From positions 730-18,928 of the forward strand of contig DLQN01000085.1 of NCBI GenBank assembly GCA_002477595.1: DNA of 18,199 bases, given 5' to 3'. A program made the translations under genes and the position numbers. The DNA is from Roseivirga sp. UBA7431 (GTDB lineage: Bacteria > Bacteroidota > Bacteroidia > Cytophagales > Cyclobacteriaceae). The notes beneath the pieces were generated by a model. It did not search any database. It was not told the DNA's origin and worked only from the letters and a program-made list of their open reading frames with translations. Every line of letters begins with the position of its first letter. The first letter of the stretch is position 1. Below are positions 7,378-14,958 of the stretch, one piece after another.

Positions 7378-7398
7378 TAAGACATGAGTCACGTCTTA
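7378..7398 (-). terminator. Weak hairpin at the 3' end of the phosphatase gene
   Basis: TAAGAC (7378-7383) and GTCTTA (7393-7398) form a 6-bp inverted repeat with a 9-nt loop that includes the phosphatase stop codon. A second AT-rich inverted repeat, ACAAAACT / AGTTTTGT (7350-7357 / 7363-7370), follows on minus. Neither has a good GC stem plus U-run, so termination here is only a possibility. Confidence 0.2.
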
Positions 7399-8178
7399 TT
7401 TCCAGTGTTTTTGAATGGTTGCTAGCATTTCTGGCTGTGTGGCGTTTCCAGCGACTATTTCTCTACCAAAAAGGTAATCTTCCCCTCCTTTAAAATCGGT
7501 GACCTTCCCTCCTGCCTCTTGCACTATCAAAGCTCCGGCAGCAACATCCCATGCATTGAGATTGTACTCAAAGAACCCTTCGAACCTCCCGCATGCCGTG
7601 TAGACTAAGTCAACTGCCGCGCTACCCATACGTCTCAAACCATGCGTGGTTTGCATAAACTCATTAATGATCGTAAGGTATTGTTGCATCTGATCAAAGT
7701 TGTAATAGGGAAATCCTGTTGCTAAAAGCGCTTTTTCTAAGGTCTTAGTTTCAGACACCTTAATAGGCGAGTGATTTAAGAAAGCACCTTGGTCTTTAAT
7801 CGCATGAAAGCACTCGTCCCTATTGATCTCATAAACTACTCCTAAGGTTAGGACTCCTCGCTTTACTAGCGCGACTGAAACAGCATAAACTGGCAGGCCA
7901 TGTGTGAAATTGGTCGTTCCGTCCAGCGGATCGATGATCCAATTATAAATATCTGACCTATGAGTAGAAGTTCCTTCTTCTGCAACGAAGCCGCTACCTG
8001 GTAGAATCTCTGACAAACCTTTGACTAATCGCTTTTCTGCTTCTTTATCTACATAAGAAACTAGATCGTTCTTTCCCTTATACTCGATCTTCGAATGATC
8101 GAATTTCCGAGATTCTTGTCGAATAAACTCGCCTGTTTCCTTTACTAGCACAATTACGTCTTGAAGCAACTTTTGCAT
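7396..8178 (-). CDS. Inositol monophosphatase family protein
   Basis: The 260 residues match the length of bacterial SuhB-like enzymes. Metal-binding and catalytic motifs are intact: AEEG (E67), WIIDPLDGTTNF (D83, D86) and NAWDVAAG (D211). The family uses Mg2+ to remove phosphate from inositol phosphates or related sugar and nucleotide phosphates in the cytoplasm. The exact substrate cannot be read; NADP or PAP phosphatase activity is an alternative. The ATG at 8176-8178 follows a TAATTTTG box by 4 nt, suggesting a leaderless message. The gene is divergent from the Tat-signal PLP enzyme with 111 bp between them. Confidence 0.93.
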   Translation of the reverse strand: MQKLLQDVIVLVKETGEFIRQESRKFDHSKIEYKGKNDLVSYVDKEAEKRLVKGLSEILPGSGFVAEEGTSTHRSDIYNWIIDPLDGTTNFTHGLPVYAVSVALVKRGVLTLGVVYEINRDECFHAIKDQGAFLNHSPIKVSETKTLEKALLATGFPYYNFDQMQQYLTIINEFMQTTHGLRRMGSAAVDLVYTACGRFEGFFEYNLNAWDVAAGALIVQEAGGKVTDFKGGEDYLFGREIVAGNATQPEMLATIQKHWK

Positions 8179-8182
8179 AGTT

Positions 8183-8190
8183 CAAAATTA
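8183..8190 (-). promoter_or_regulatory. Bacteroidota -7 box (TAATTTTG) at the phosphatase start
   Basis: Read on minus, TAATTTTG is an exact TAnnTTTG match that ends 4 nt before the ATG at 8178. A good -33 TTTG is not apparent. Confidence 0.45.
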
Positions 8191-8264
8191 CATGAATGAG
8201 TGAAAGATCGCCTATAACTGGCCTGCACATTTTTATTAATTGACTAACTTATTGTGCCGCATGC

Positions 8265-8279
8265 TTTAGCACTGCTAAA
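8265..8279. promoter_or_regulatory. 15-bp inverted repeat (TTTAGCA-C-TGCTAAA) before the PLP enzyme gene
   Basis: A perfect 7-bp inverted repeat with a one-base centre ends 10 nt upstream of the ATG at 8290. It could be a repressor operator covering the start region. A one-base loop makes an RNA hairpin less likely. No obvious TAnnTTTG box is seen for this gene. Confidence 0.4.
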
Positions 8280-8289
8280 ATGAAATAAC

Positions 8290-9558
8290 ATGGATAGAAG
8301 AAATCTTTTAAAATACTCGTTCTCAGGCTTAGCTGCTTCCTCTTTGATGGCTAGTGGGTTAAGAGAATCTTTTCTGAAGAAAGTTGAAAAAACCAGTTTT
8401 AGCCTCTCCTCAACAAACAATGATGAAGACTATTGGGAGTTAGTCAAAAGTGAATTCGCATTCGAAAAAGGTCTTTACTACTTCAACAATGCATCTCTTG
8501 GCCCTTGTCCAAAGTTAGTAGTCGATGCAACGAACGAATTCAGAGCCTTATTAGATGGCTTCCCCTCAAAGTACATGTGGGGAGGTTGGCAAGACGAAAA
8601 GGAAGCGACTCGACAAAAGGTAGCGGATATGTTTTCTGCAGATAAAGAGGAAATCGCTTTAGTCCATAATACGACTGAGGGAATGAACCTTGTCGCGCAT
8701 TCCATTGAATTAGGTCCTGGTGACGAAGTGATTTTAGCAGACCATGAACACCCAAGCGGAACTGTGCCTTGGCAACACTGGCAAGAAATAAGAGGCTTTA
8801 AAATAGTGAGGCCTAAACTCCCTATTCTTCCAGAATCAAAGGAAGAGTTAATAGATGTCTATAGAAAAGCCATTACCCCAAATACAAAGGTGATCTCGAT
8901 GGTGCATGGCACTAATACGAATGGTATGATTCTACCGGTAAAGGAGATTAGCCAAATGGCCCATGAAAAAGGCATTCTTGTAGCTGTAGATGCGGCTCAA
9001 ACTGCTGGCACCTTCAAGATTGATTTGCATGACTTGGCGTGTGATTTTTATGCAATAAGTGGCCATAAATTTATGTTTACACCGAAAGGTATGGGCGTCT
9101 TATATGCCAAAAAGGATTCACAGAAGTACTTAAAACCTCTGATTGTATCTAGGCAACATTTTAAGGACCCTTCTATTAGAAGACTAGAAAACTACAATAC
9201 GCGGAACTACCCTGAGATGCTCGGCATGGGTACTGCGGTAGACTACTATAACCTCATTGGAGCAGAAAAACGTGAAGCTAGACTACGTGATCTAAAAGCT
9301 TACTTCAGAGGAAAGGTTGAGAACGACAGTCGCTTCAAGTTAAAAACACCAGGCGCAGAAGACCTTTCGTGCGCTATTCAAAATGTCGAAGTGATAGGCA
9401 AGAAAGTAGGTGATGTGAAGAAAATGCTGTTTGATGATTATATGATCGATTGCCGACCTATTGGAAGTCATGGCATTAATGGCCTACGTATTTCACTGTC
9501 GGTATTTACCACTAAGGCAGATGTAGATTATTTAATTGATGCTTTAAAGCAAGTCTAA
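8290..9558 (+). CDS. Tat-exported class V aminotransferase-fold PLP enzyme
   Basis: The 422-residue protein begins MDRRNLLKYSFSGLAAS, a twin-arginine signal (RRNLLK) plus hydrophobic segment, so it should leave the cytoplasm folded with its cofactor. The mature part is an aminotransferase class V / cysteine-desulfurase-like fold with YFNNASLGP, HNTTEGMN, DHEHPSG, AVDAAQ (D234, PLP ring) and ISGHKF (K260, Schiff-base lysine). The nearest known relatives in architecture are isopenicillin-N-epimerase-like proteins, but the substrate is unknown. A desulfurase is less likely: there is no obvious catalytic-loop cysteine. The stop overlaps that of the convergent rsmI by four bases. Confidence 0.9.
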   Translation: MDRRNLLKYSFSGLAASSLMASGLRESFLKKVEKTSFSLSSTNNDEDYWELVKSEFAFEKGLYYFNNASLGPCPKLVVDATNEFRALLDGFPSKYMWGGWQDEKEATRQKVADMFSADKEEIALVHNTTEGMNLVAHSIELGPGDEVILADHEHPSGTVPWQHWQEIRGFKIVRPKLPILPESKEELIDVYRKAITPNTKVISMVHGTNTNGMILPVKEISQMAHEKGILVAVDAAQTAGTFKIDLHDLACDFYAISGHKFMFTPKGMGVLYAKKDSQKYLKPLIVSRQHFKDPSIRRLENYNTRNYPEMLGMGTAVDYYNLIGAEKREARLRDLKAYFRGKVENDSRFKLKTPGAEDLSCAIQNVEVIGKKVGDVKKMLFDDYMIDCRPIGSHGINGLRISLSVFTTKADVDYLIDALKQV

Positions 9559-10232
9559 GCCTTCCCCTGAACTACCAAGACGAACTCTCCTTTTATTCCT
9601 TTTGCGGAAAAGTGAGCAATGACTTCAGTGAAGCTTCCGCGAACAGTTTCTTCGAACATTTTAGTCAGTTCACGAGAAACGGATACTTGACGATCTCCTA
9701 AAAACTCTCTTAGCTGTTCAAGGCTTTTGATAAGGCGATGTGGCGACTCGTAAAAGACGATTGTTCTTTCTTCCTCAGCTAGAAGTTTCAGCCGCGTTTG
9801 ACGCCCTTTCTTGTGCGGCAGAAAGCCTTCGAAGACGAACTTGTCAGATGGTAAACCAGAATTCACAAGTGCGGGCACAAAGGCCGTAGCACCCGGCAAG
9901 CAATTCACGACTAAATTGGCTTTTATTGCTTCTCTTACTAATAAAAACCCTGGGTCAGAAATGGCTGGCGTTCCTGCATCAGAAATAAGGGCGAAGATTT
10001 CTCCACCTTGCATGCGCTCGACTAACTTCTCAGCTGTTTTGTGCTCATTAAAGATATGATAGCTCTGTAGCTGATTCGTGATATTATGATGCTTGAGCAG
10101 TTTACCTGAAGTACGTGTGTCTTCAGCGAGGATCACGTCTACTTCATTGAGTACTCTGAGCGCTCGAAGGGTGATGTCTTCGAGATTCCCTATCGGTGTT
10201 GGTACAAGAAAGAGGTTTGTCTTATCTGGCAT
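9555..10232 (-). CDS. rsmI: 16S rRNA (cytidine(1402)-2'-O)-methyltransferase RsmI
   Basis: The 225-residue protein carries the tetrapyrrole-methylase-fold motifs typical of RsmI: PTPIGNLEDIT, AEDTRTSG, SDAGTPAISDPG, LPGATAFVPALV, FEGFLPHKKGR and FYESPHRL. It 2'-O-methylates C1402 in the decoding centre of 16S rRNA using SAM. It is shorter than the roughly 285-residue E. coli protein because it lacks the C-terminal extension, as I recall for Bacteroidota versions. The start overlaps the preceding dehydratase stop as TAATG, so the genes are translationally coupled. It is the last gene of the DUF493 operon. Confidence 0.95.
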   Translation of the reverse strand: MPDKTNLFLVPTPIGNLEDITLRALRVLNEVDVILAEDTRTSGKLLKHHNITNQLQSYHIFNEHKTAEKLVERMQGGEIFALISDAGTPAISDPGFLLVREAIKANLVVNCLPGATAFVPALVNSGLPSDKFVFEGFLPHKKGRQTRLKLLAEEERTIVFYESPHRLIKSLEQLREFLGDRQVSVSRELTKMFEETVRGSFTEVIAHFSAKGIKGEFVLVVQGKA

Positions 10233-10462
10233 TAGGCCACGCTATCAATGATCTCTGCTAATTTACGATCATTATCAGTAACTACATTTCCGGCATCGTG
10301 AGTAGTCAATTCTATGGTGACAGTATTATAGACATTGGACCAGTTTGGGTGGTGATTCATTTTCTCAGCTACTATCGCAACACGGGTCATAAAGCTAAAT
10401 GCCTCTATGAAATTCTTGAATTCAAAAGTTCTCTTGAGTTTGTTGTCTGCTTCTTTCCACAT
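10232..10462 (-). CDS. 4a-hydroxytetrahydrobiopterin dehydratase (PCD/DCoH family)
   Basis: This is a 76-residue protein with the family's active-site histidine motif [14 protein letters not shown] and the conserved [12 protein letters not shown] near the end. The family dehydrates 4a-carbinolamine pterin to regenerate the cofactor of aromatic amino acid hydroxylases. It is short compared with the usual 95-110, but the fold core is complete. I start at the ATG 10460-10462 (MWKEADN), 4 nt after the methyltransferase stop and preceded by AAGTAAGG. A longer in-frame start at 10519 would add 19 residues overlapping that gene and is unlikely. No phenylalanine hydroxylase gene is visible, so the metabolic role is inferred from the family. 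Confidence 0.9.
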   Translation of the reverse strand: MWKEADNKLKRTFEFKNFIEAFSFMTRVAIVAEKMNHHPNWSNVYNTVTIELTTHDAGNVVTDNDRKLAEIIDSVA

Positions 10463-10466
10463 AACC

Positions 10467-11159
10467 TTACTTCTTTTCTGCCGTAATAATGTATTGATAT
10501 TGAAGACTTTCTTCATCAATATTGATTTTTCTAAATGAGATCTTTCTCAAAAATGATTTAATCTCGCTCGCCTCAACTTTGTATTCATCAGCTGGGCCAA
10601 TTGGAATTTCCCCCTTTTTAAAGTCAACAATTACCAAGCGGGCACCAGGCTTCATTCCATCGAGAAGACGAGGAAAGTAAACCTCTTTATTGGGTATATA
10701 ATTATAAGTGTTCACGATCAGTACGAGGTCAACTTCTTCTTCGAGAAGGTTGGGTACATCTGGAGGAGTTAGCCTTACCTCTATATTATTAGACCATTCC
10801 CCAACTATCTCCTTCTGGCTCTCAATATAATCAAGGGCTTTTGGATCAATATCTAATGCTATGACTTTAGCCGCTCTTCTGGCAATTTTGAAGGTGAAAT
10901 ACCCCGAACCCGCGCCAATATCTGCTACTGACTTGTTCTCAAGATCACCAATACGATCTAAAATTAAATCTGGGTTTTGCCATTCTGTCCTTTTGGTATC
11001 TTCAATATCCACCTCAATAGTTTCAGTCGGTGGTGTCGCCCTATCCGTGACACTAGCCCCCTTAGAAGCATCCTTCTCCCCGTCATTAACTTTAGTCGTA
11101 TCTCCTCCGCAGGAAAACAACAAAGCCGGTAATAGCAATATGATCAGGTTTCTATACAT
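10467..11159 (-). CDS. Predicted lipoprotein with class I SAM methyltransferase domain
   Basis: The 230-residue protein starts with a lipoprotein signal peptide: hydrophobic residues 4-14, then LFSC with C17 as the acylated cysteine, followed by a Ser/Thr/Asp-rich linker to about residue 50. The rest is a Rossmann methyltransferase domain with motif [13 protein letters not shown] (78-89), motif II acidic residue in ALDIDP (D103) and post-I segments [11 protein letters not shown] and [12 protein letters not shown]. The domain looks intact, yet SAM is not expected in the periplasm, so the real location or activity is uncertain. The ATG overlaps the DUF493 stop as TAATG. The neighbours are cytoplasmic enzymes. 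Confidence 0.87.
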   Translation of the reverse strand: MYRNLIILLLPALLFSCGGDTTKVNDGEKDASKGASVTDRATPPTETIEVDIEDTKRTEWQNPDLILDRIGDLENKSVADIGAGSGYFTFKIARRAAKVIALDIDPKALDYIESQKEIVGEWSNNIEVRLTPPDVPNLLEEEVDLVLIVNTYNYIPNKEVYFPRLLDGMKPGARLVIVDFKKGEIPIGPADEYKVEASEIKSFLRKISFRKINIDEESLQYQYIITAEKK

Positions 11160-11422
11160 TAAAGGGCTATGATACCTTCTATATTCTGGGCTTTCTTATA
11201 AACCTCAATGACATGATTGCTTGACTGCATCATCACCTTTGCAGTAACACTTGTATACTTTCCTTTGCTAGAAGGTTTGTACTCAAGCTCACTTGAGGGG
11301 AAAAGGCTTTTTACCTCTCCTTTCTTATCCTCAGTTACAATAAACTTGAACATGTATAACGTGGGGAAGTCATGGACATCATCCAGCTTCTTTTTGAATT
11401 CTTCAGTGGTAAATTGACTCAT
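11159..11422 (-). CDS. DUF493 (YbeD-like) family protein
   Basis: This is an 87-residue soluble protein of the DUF493/YbeD family. It begins with a short helix (MSQFTTEEFKKKLDD) and then DFPTLYMFKFIV; an alpha/beta sandwich ends HVIEVYKKAQNIEGIIAL. The family has an ACT-like fold and unknown function; in E. coli the relative lies next to lipoate genes, which are absent here. It is the first gene of a four-gene operon with the methyltransferase, dehydratase and rsmI, separated from upstream genes by a strong terminator. TTAGTTTG lies 4 nt before its ATG. Confidence 0.85.
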   Translation of the reverse strand: MSQFTTEEFKKKLDDVHDFPTLYMFKFIVTEDKKGEVKSLFPSSELEYKPSSKGKYTSVTAKVMMQSSNHVIEVYKKAQNIEGIIAL

Positions 11423-11426
11423 GGAT

Positions 11427-11434
11427 CAAACTAA
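11427..11434 (-). promoter_or_regulatory. -7-like box (TTAGTTTG) at the DUF493 start
   Basis: Read on minus, TTAGTTTG differs from TAnnTTTG only at the second base and ends 4 nt before the ATG. An operon promoter is expected here because a terminator lies just upstream. No clear -33 TTTG is seen. Confidence 0.35.
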
Positions 11435-11460
11435 TATCAATACGCCAGAAAAAGTTACGT

Positions 11461-11486
11461 AAAAAAAAATCGGCCACTTGGCCGAT
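11461..11486 (-). terminator. Rho-independent terminator after the PpiD-like gene
   Basis: On minus, ATCGGCC-AAGT-GGCCGAT forms a perfect 7-bp GC-rich stem with a 4-nt loop (extendable by one A-T pair), followed by a run of eight T. It lies 8 nt after the stop of the PpiD-like gene and separates it from the DUF493 operon. Confidence 0.93.
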
Positions 11487-11493
11487 TCCATAT

Positions 11494-13593
11494 TTAAAAG
11501 AATTTATATCGTTCATCGACAACCTCTACCCTATCAACTACGGCTTGCCTCAGCTTGCCTTGAATAGCAGCAAACGCTGCTTGAAGTATCTGGTTTTCAT
11601 AAGAGGTGTAATCTCCAATTTCTGCAGCAGCTGAAACTGACTTCAATTCTACTACAACAACCCCTTGATTATCGACAACGTATGCCTTTGTCTTATCTCC
11701 TACATTTTTCAATGCGAAGGCCGCTCCAATAGCCTCTGGTGCAACACCAGCGTTAGATAGACTTACATCAGCCAACTTAAGTGCTCCATTGCTATAAACA
11801 CTAGCCTCAGGACCATATGCAGAGGCCATGGCGCTAACTGTTCCTGATAAACCATTGATTTTAGCTTTAATGAACTCCGCTTTCTTATCATTCATCAGCT
11901 TTCCAGCGATTTGGATTCTAACATCCTCCAAAGACTGGACACCTTCGTCTCTCTTATCTCTGTAAACCGCAACTACATACTCATTATCTAAGTCGAAGTC
12001 TTTCACATCTCCCATTGTCGCTTCTCCATACAACCAAGAAACAATCTGACGAGCGTTTGTCAATCGGCCAATAGAAATTGCGTTCTTATCTATCCCATTT
12101 CCGTTGAATACAGCATAACCGTTTTCAGCAGCGTAGTCATTGAATTCATCAGTGCTACTCACATCACTTGCGAATAAACCAGCTTGTCTGTATACAGCAT
12201 CAATGGTTTGCGTAGAAGGTGTTAGTTCTACAATTACTTGAGCCACTTTATATCTGTTCTTAATTTTAGGTTCGGTAACATTTAGAATATAAATGTTATT
12301 CGTAGTCTCAACGAGTCTTCTAATCAAGCCTTTTCTAGTCGTACCAAATACCGCTTCTTCGATATCAGTAGTTCTAGTATCACCTTTTTTCATCCATCCC
12401 GTGTCGCCACCTACATTATTGTAGGCTCCTTGACTATGCTCACGCGCCATATCAGCAAAGTCAGCACCATTTCTGATTTGTCTAAGGATATCATTCGCTT
12501 TGGTCTTTACACCAGCAACATCCGCAGCAGATAAGCCTGCAATGTTGAAAACGATTTGGCTTGCTCTTGCAAACTCGCTATCTGTAGGTACAATTTCTGT
12601 AAGCTTATGAATTGTATAGATTCCATTCTCTAAATCTGGACCGATGATATCTCCTTCTTTCAATGAAGTAAGTTTATCTGCCACAGGAATAGGCAAAGCA
12701 GTTGGATCGTATTCAGAAAATCCAGAACCTTGCTCAGTAATACTCATCGCATAGATAGAATCATTGTCTCCTGATTCTAATCTTGCTTTGATATCAGCCA
12801 TTTGGCGATCGTAATCCGCAGTATCCTTTGCTGAAGGAATTACAGGAAAAGAAACGAAATCAACATCTCTTGTTTCTTCTACCGTGAACTCATCTTCGTG
12901 GCTTTGTAGGTATGCTCTGATTTCATTATCAGGAATTGTTCCTATTTGTTCATTGCTTACGCTTGAAAAAGGAACCGAAAGGTATTCTACAGACCTAAAT
13001 CCTAATTGTTCTTGGTATACTTTCTGAGCCTCAGCTAAGGTTACATATTCTGTTTTAGCCAAAAGGTTTTCGAACTTCTGAATCGTTCTTTGTACCATGG
13101 CGTTACGCTCATAGGAAGCAAATAAGTTTTGCTCATTTGGATCGAACTCAATACTTGCAAGGTATTGCTTGATTGAGCTTGGGTCATTTGATCCAATTCT
13201 TTGAAGAAAGAAATTGCCCATTTCTGGTGAAAGGTTTCGGCCTTGAACCATATCAACTCTCTCATTCGGGCCAATCTCTAGTCCTAATTCATCCAATTTG
13301 TTTGAGTATGCCACGTCAGCGATAATGCTATTCCATACTTGATCCCTAAGGAACTGCATGATTTGTGGGTTCCCTGAAGGGTAACCAGCATTTCTCTGGG
13401 CATTCTGCACCATTGTAGCGAAGTCTTCTTGAGAAATCTCTTCCCCGTCAATTTCACCTACATTTCTACTATTGCCAAGCAAACTCGAGTTTTGACCCAA
13501 AAGGTCACCTAGGACGAAAGCCACAATGGACAATCCAACTACTACTATCAGTAGTTTTCCCATTTTCTCGCGAAGCGTATTAATTATTGCCAT
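11494..13593 (-). CDS. PpiD-like membrane-anchored periplasmic chaperone (SurA_N / parvulin domains)
   Basis: The 699-residue protein has an uncleaved N-terminal membrane anchor (about 12-33, MGKLLIVVVGLSIVAFVLGDL) preceded by MAIINTLRE, the usual PpiD/SurA_N_3 start. A SurA-like chaperone region follows (about 45-200), with GEIDGEEISQEDF. A degenerate parvulin-like segment at about 243-337 ends in GIYTIHKLTEI. A second, clearer parvulin domain is at about 343-442 (ILRQIRNGADFADMAREHSQG, GGDTGWMKKGD). The helical C-terminal part is of unknown detail. PpiD proteins help nascent outer-membrane and periplasmic proteins fold at the inner membrane. In the clear parvulin domain the canonical His of (A/S)HIL is Gln (RASQIVF) and the second His of GYHII is absent (NNIYILNV), so isomerase activity is doubtful. 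The gene has its own promoter at 13615-13646. Confidence 0.9.
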   Translation of the reverse strand: MAIINTLREKMGKLLIVVVGLSIVAFVLGDLLGQNSSLLGNSRNVGEIDGEEISQEDFATMVQNAQRNAGYPSGNPQIMQFLRDQVWNSIIADVAYSNKLDELGLEIGPNERVDMVQGRNLSPEMGNFFLQRIGSNDPSSIKQYLASIEFDPNEQNLFASYERNAMVQRTIQKFENLLAKTEYVTLAEAQKVYQEQLGFRSVEYLSVPFSSVSNEQIGTIPDNEIRAYLQSHEDEFTVEETRDVDFVSFPVIPSAKDTADYDRQMADIKARLESGDNDSIYAMSITEQGSGFSEYDPTALPIPVADKLTSLKEGDIIGPDLENGIYTIHKLTEIVPTDSEFARASQIVFNIAGLSAADVAGVKTKANDILRQIRNGADFADMAREHSQGAYNNVGGDTGWMKKGDTRTTDIEEAVFGTTRKGLIRRLVETTNNIYILNVTEPKIKNRYKVAQVIVELTPSTQTIDAVYRQAGLFASDVSSTDEFNDYAAENGYAVFNGNGIDKNAISIGRLTNARQIVSWLYGEATMGDVKDFDLDNEYVVAVYRDKRDEGVQSLEDVRIQIAGKLMNDKKAEFIKAKINGLSGTVSAMASAYGPEASVYSNGALKLADVSLSNAGVAPEAIGAAFALKNVGDKTKAYVVDNQGVVVVELKSVSAAAEIGDYTSYENQILQAAFAAIQGKLRQAVVDRVEVVDERYKFF

Positions 13594-13614
13594 CGATTAT
13601 TTTTTAAACAGGCG

Positions 13615-13646
13615 CAAACATAACGGAATTATGGCCTAAAATCAAA
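13615..13646 (-). promoter_or_regulatory. Bacteroidota promoter (TTTG-N20-TATGTTTG) for the PpiD-like gene
   Basis: On minus, a -33 TTTG (13643-13646) is followed after 20 nt by TATGTTTG (13615-13622), matching the Bacteroidota consensus TTTG-N19/21-TAnnTTTG. The -7 box ends 21 nt before the ATG at 13593, leaving a short A-rich leader. The PpiD-like gene can thus be expressed separately from the upstream genes. Confidence 0.6.
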
Positions 13647-13689
13647 TGAAAAGAAGGACAAAACTCCCTAAAGATCAGATGTCTCCATG

Positions 13690-14958
13690 TTATTTGAGTG
13701 TGAACAAGACATTATCGATTCTTGTGTCTTCCATAGTCTCGATTTTTATTTCGAATGGAGGGTAATGAATCATGTCTCCTACTTCAGGGATATCCTCTGT
13801 AATCGACAAAATGAAGCCCCCTAGGGTATCATATTCTCCTTCGGGAATATCCCAATCATAGGTATCGTTCAAGTAGTCAATTTCATGCCTTGCGCTGAGC
13901 TTATATCGGTTTTCATCGAGTTTCACTTCCACCCAATCTTCATCCTCATCGTGTTCATCTTGTATCTCACCAAAAATTTCTTCGATGACATCTTCTAAAC
14001 TAACGATACCAGATGTTCCGCCAAACTCATCAACAACCAGCGCTAGACTTTTTCTCTCCTGAATGAATTGAATCATCAGCTCATTGGCAAGCATGGTTTC
14101 TGGCACAATAAGAATTGGGGTGAGAATACTTTCAATGTCTTCTGGCTTCTTAAAGAGTTCAAGAACATGGCAATAGCCGATGATTTCGTCAATATTCCCC
14201 TTGTGAACCAGTACTTTGGTATGACTGCTGTCTAGAAACTCCTTTTTGAGATCCTCAATACTATCCTCTACATCTATGGCTGAAATCTCAGTCCTTGGAA
14301 TCATGCACTCTCTAACTCTGACCGTTTTAAACTCGAGCGCATTGTTGAAGATCTTTGTATCCACTTCAATCTTAGCTTTCTGGATGTCTTGGTGCGTATT
14401 CCGTTTGATATAAATCCCTAGATCGGTTAAACCAAACACCTGACGGTCTTCTTCATACTTCTGGCGTAAAACAAAAATGATGATGAATCGAGACATTTGC
14501 TCTATCACCCACACAACTGGAAACATAATTCCAAAAACAATAATCAAGGGAATTGCCAAGATATTTAGCAGACTGTTTGGGTTAATGAGGAATATGCTCT
14601 TTGGGGTAAACTCTGCCGTAAACAGCACAATTATGGTTGAAATCACGGTTTGTAATAAAACAACCGTACTTGTAGTGTTAATGGCTTCCGGCAACCTTTC
14701 CGCAATCCAAGGCTCTAAAAGAGTCGCCATGAAAATACCATAGATAACCAATGCAATGGTATTACCTACTAAGGCCGTATTGATCAAGCGAGAAGGCCTT
14801 TGCGTAAAGAAGGACAGAATTCTACCTCCTAATTTGCCTTGCTGGCCCTGAAGCTCTATTTGAAGCTTACTGGCACTTATAAAAGCAATTTCAGCTCCTG
14901 AAAAAAAAGCTGAGAAAACTAAGCATACCAGAATGATCGTTAATTGATAGGGATCCAT
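13690..14958 (-). CDS. CNNM / CBS / CorC_HlyC domain membrane protein (hemolysin-family transporter)
   Basis: The 422-residue protein has an N-terminal CNNM (DUF21) membrane domain with several helices (about 5-25, 60-80, 98-125, 128-165) and the SGAEIAF motif. A CBS pair follows at about 210-330, with CMIPRTEI, HTKVLVHKG and DEFGGTSGIVSLEDVIEEIFGE. An acidic linker and a CorC/HlyC domain (about 342-420) follow, with DTLGGFILS near the end. Relatives affect Mg2+ or Co2+ export; the hemolysin label is historical. It resembles GldE in layout, but its place in an LptC/PpiD cluster argues for the general paralogue. The ATG overlaps the upstream small gene's stop as TAATG. Confidence 0.93.
   Translation of the reverse strand: MDPYQLTIILVCLVFSAFFSGAEIAFISASKLQIELQGQQGKLGGRILSFFTQRPSRLINTALVGNTIALVIYGIFMATLLEPWIAERLPEAINTTSTVVLLQTVISTIIVLFTAEFTPKSIFLINPNSLLNILAIPLIIVFGIMFPVVWVIEQMSRFIIIFVLRQKYEEDRQVFGLTDLGIYIKRNTHQDIQKAKIEVDTKIFNNALEFKTVRVRECMIPRTEISAIDVEDSIEDLKKEFLDSSHTKVLVHKGNIDEIIGYCHVLELFKKPEDIESILTPILIVPETMLANELMIQFIQERKSLALVVDEFGGTSGIVSLEDVIEEIFGEIQDEHDEDEDWVEVKLDENRYKLSARHEIDYLNDTYDWDIPEGEYDTLGGFILSITEDIPEVGDMIHYPPFEIKIETMEDTRIDNVLFTLK

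Noticed and set aside
10463..10519. Longer start for the pterin dehydratase
   Set aside because: It would overlap the methyltransferase gene and add residues unlike the family, while the ATG at 10460-10462 gives the expected MWKEADN start with AAGG upstream.
13690..14958. Naming the CNNM/CBS gene gldE
   Set aside because: The domain layout is shared by GldE and general CorC/HlyC-type proteins. The LptC/PpiD context does not contain gliding genes, so the specific name is not supported.
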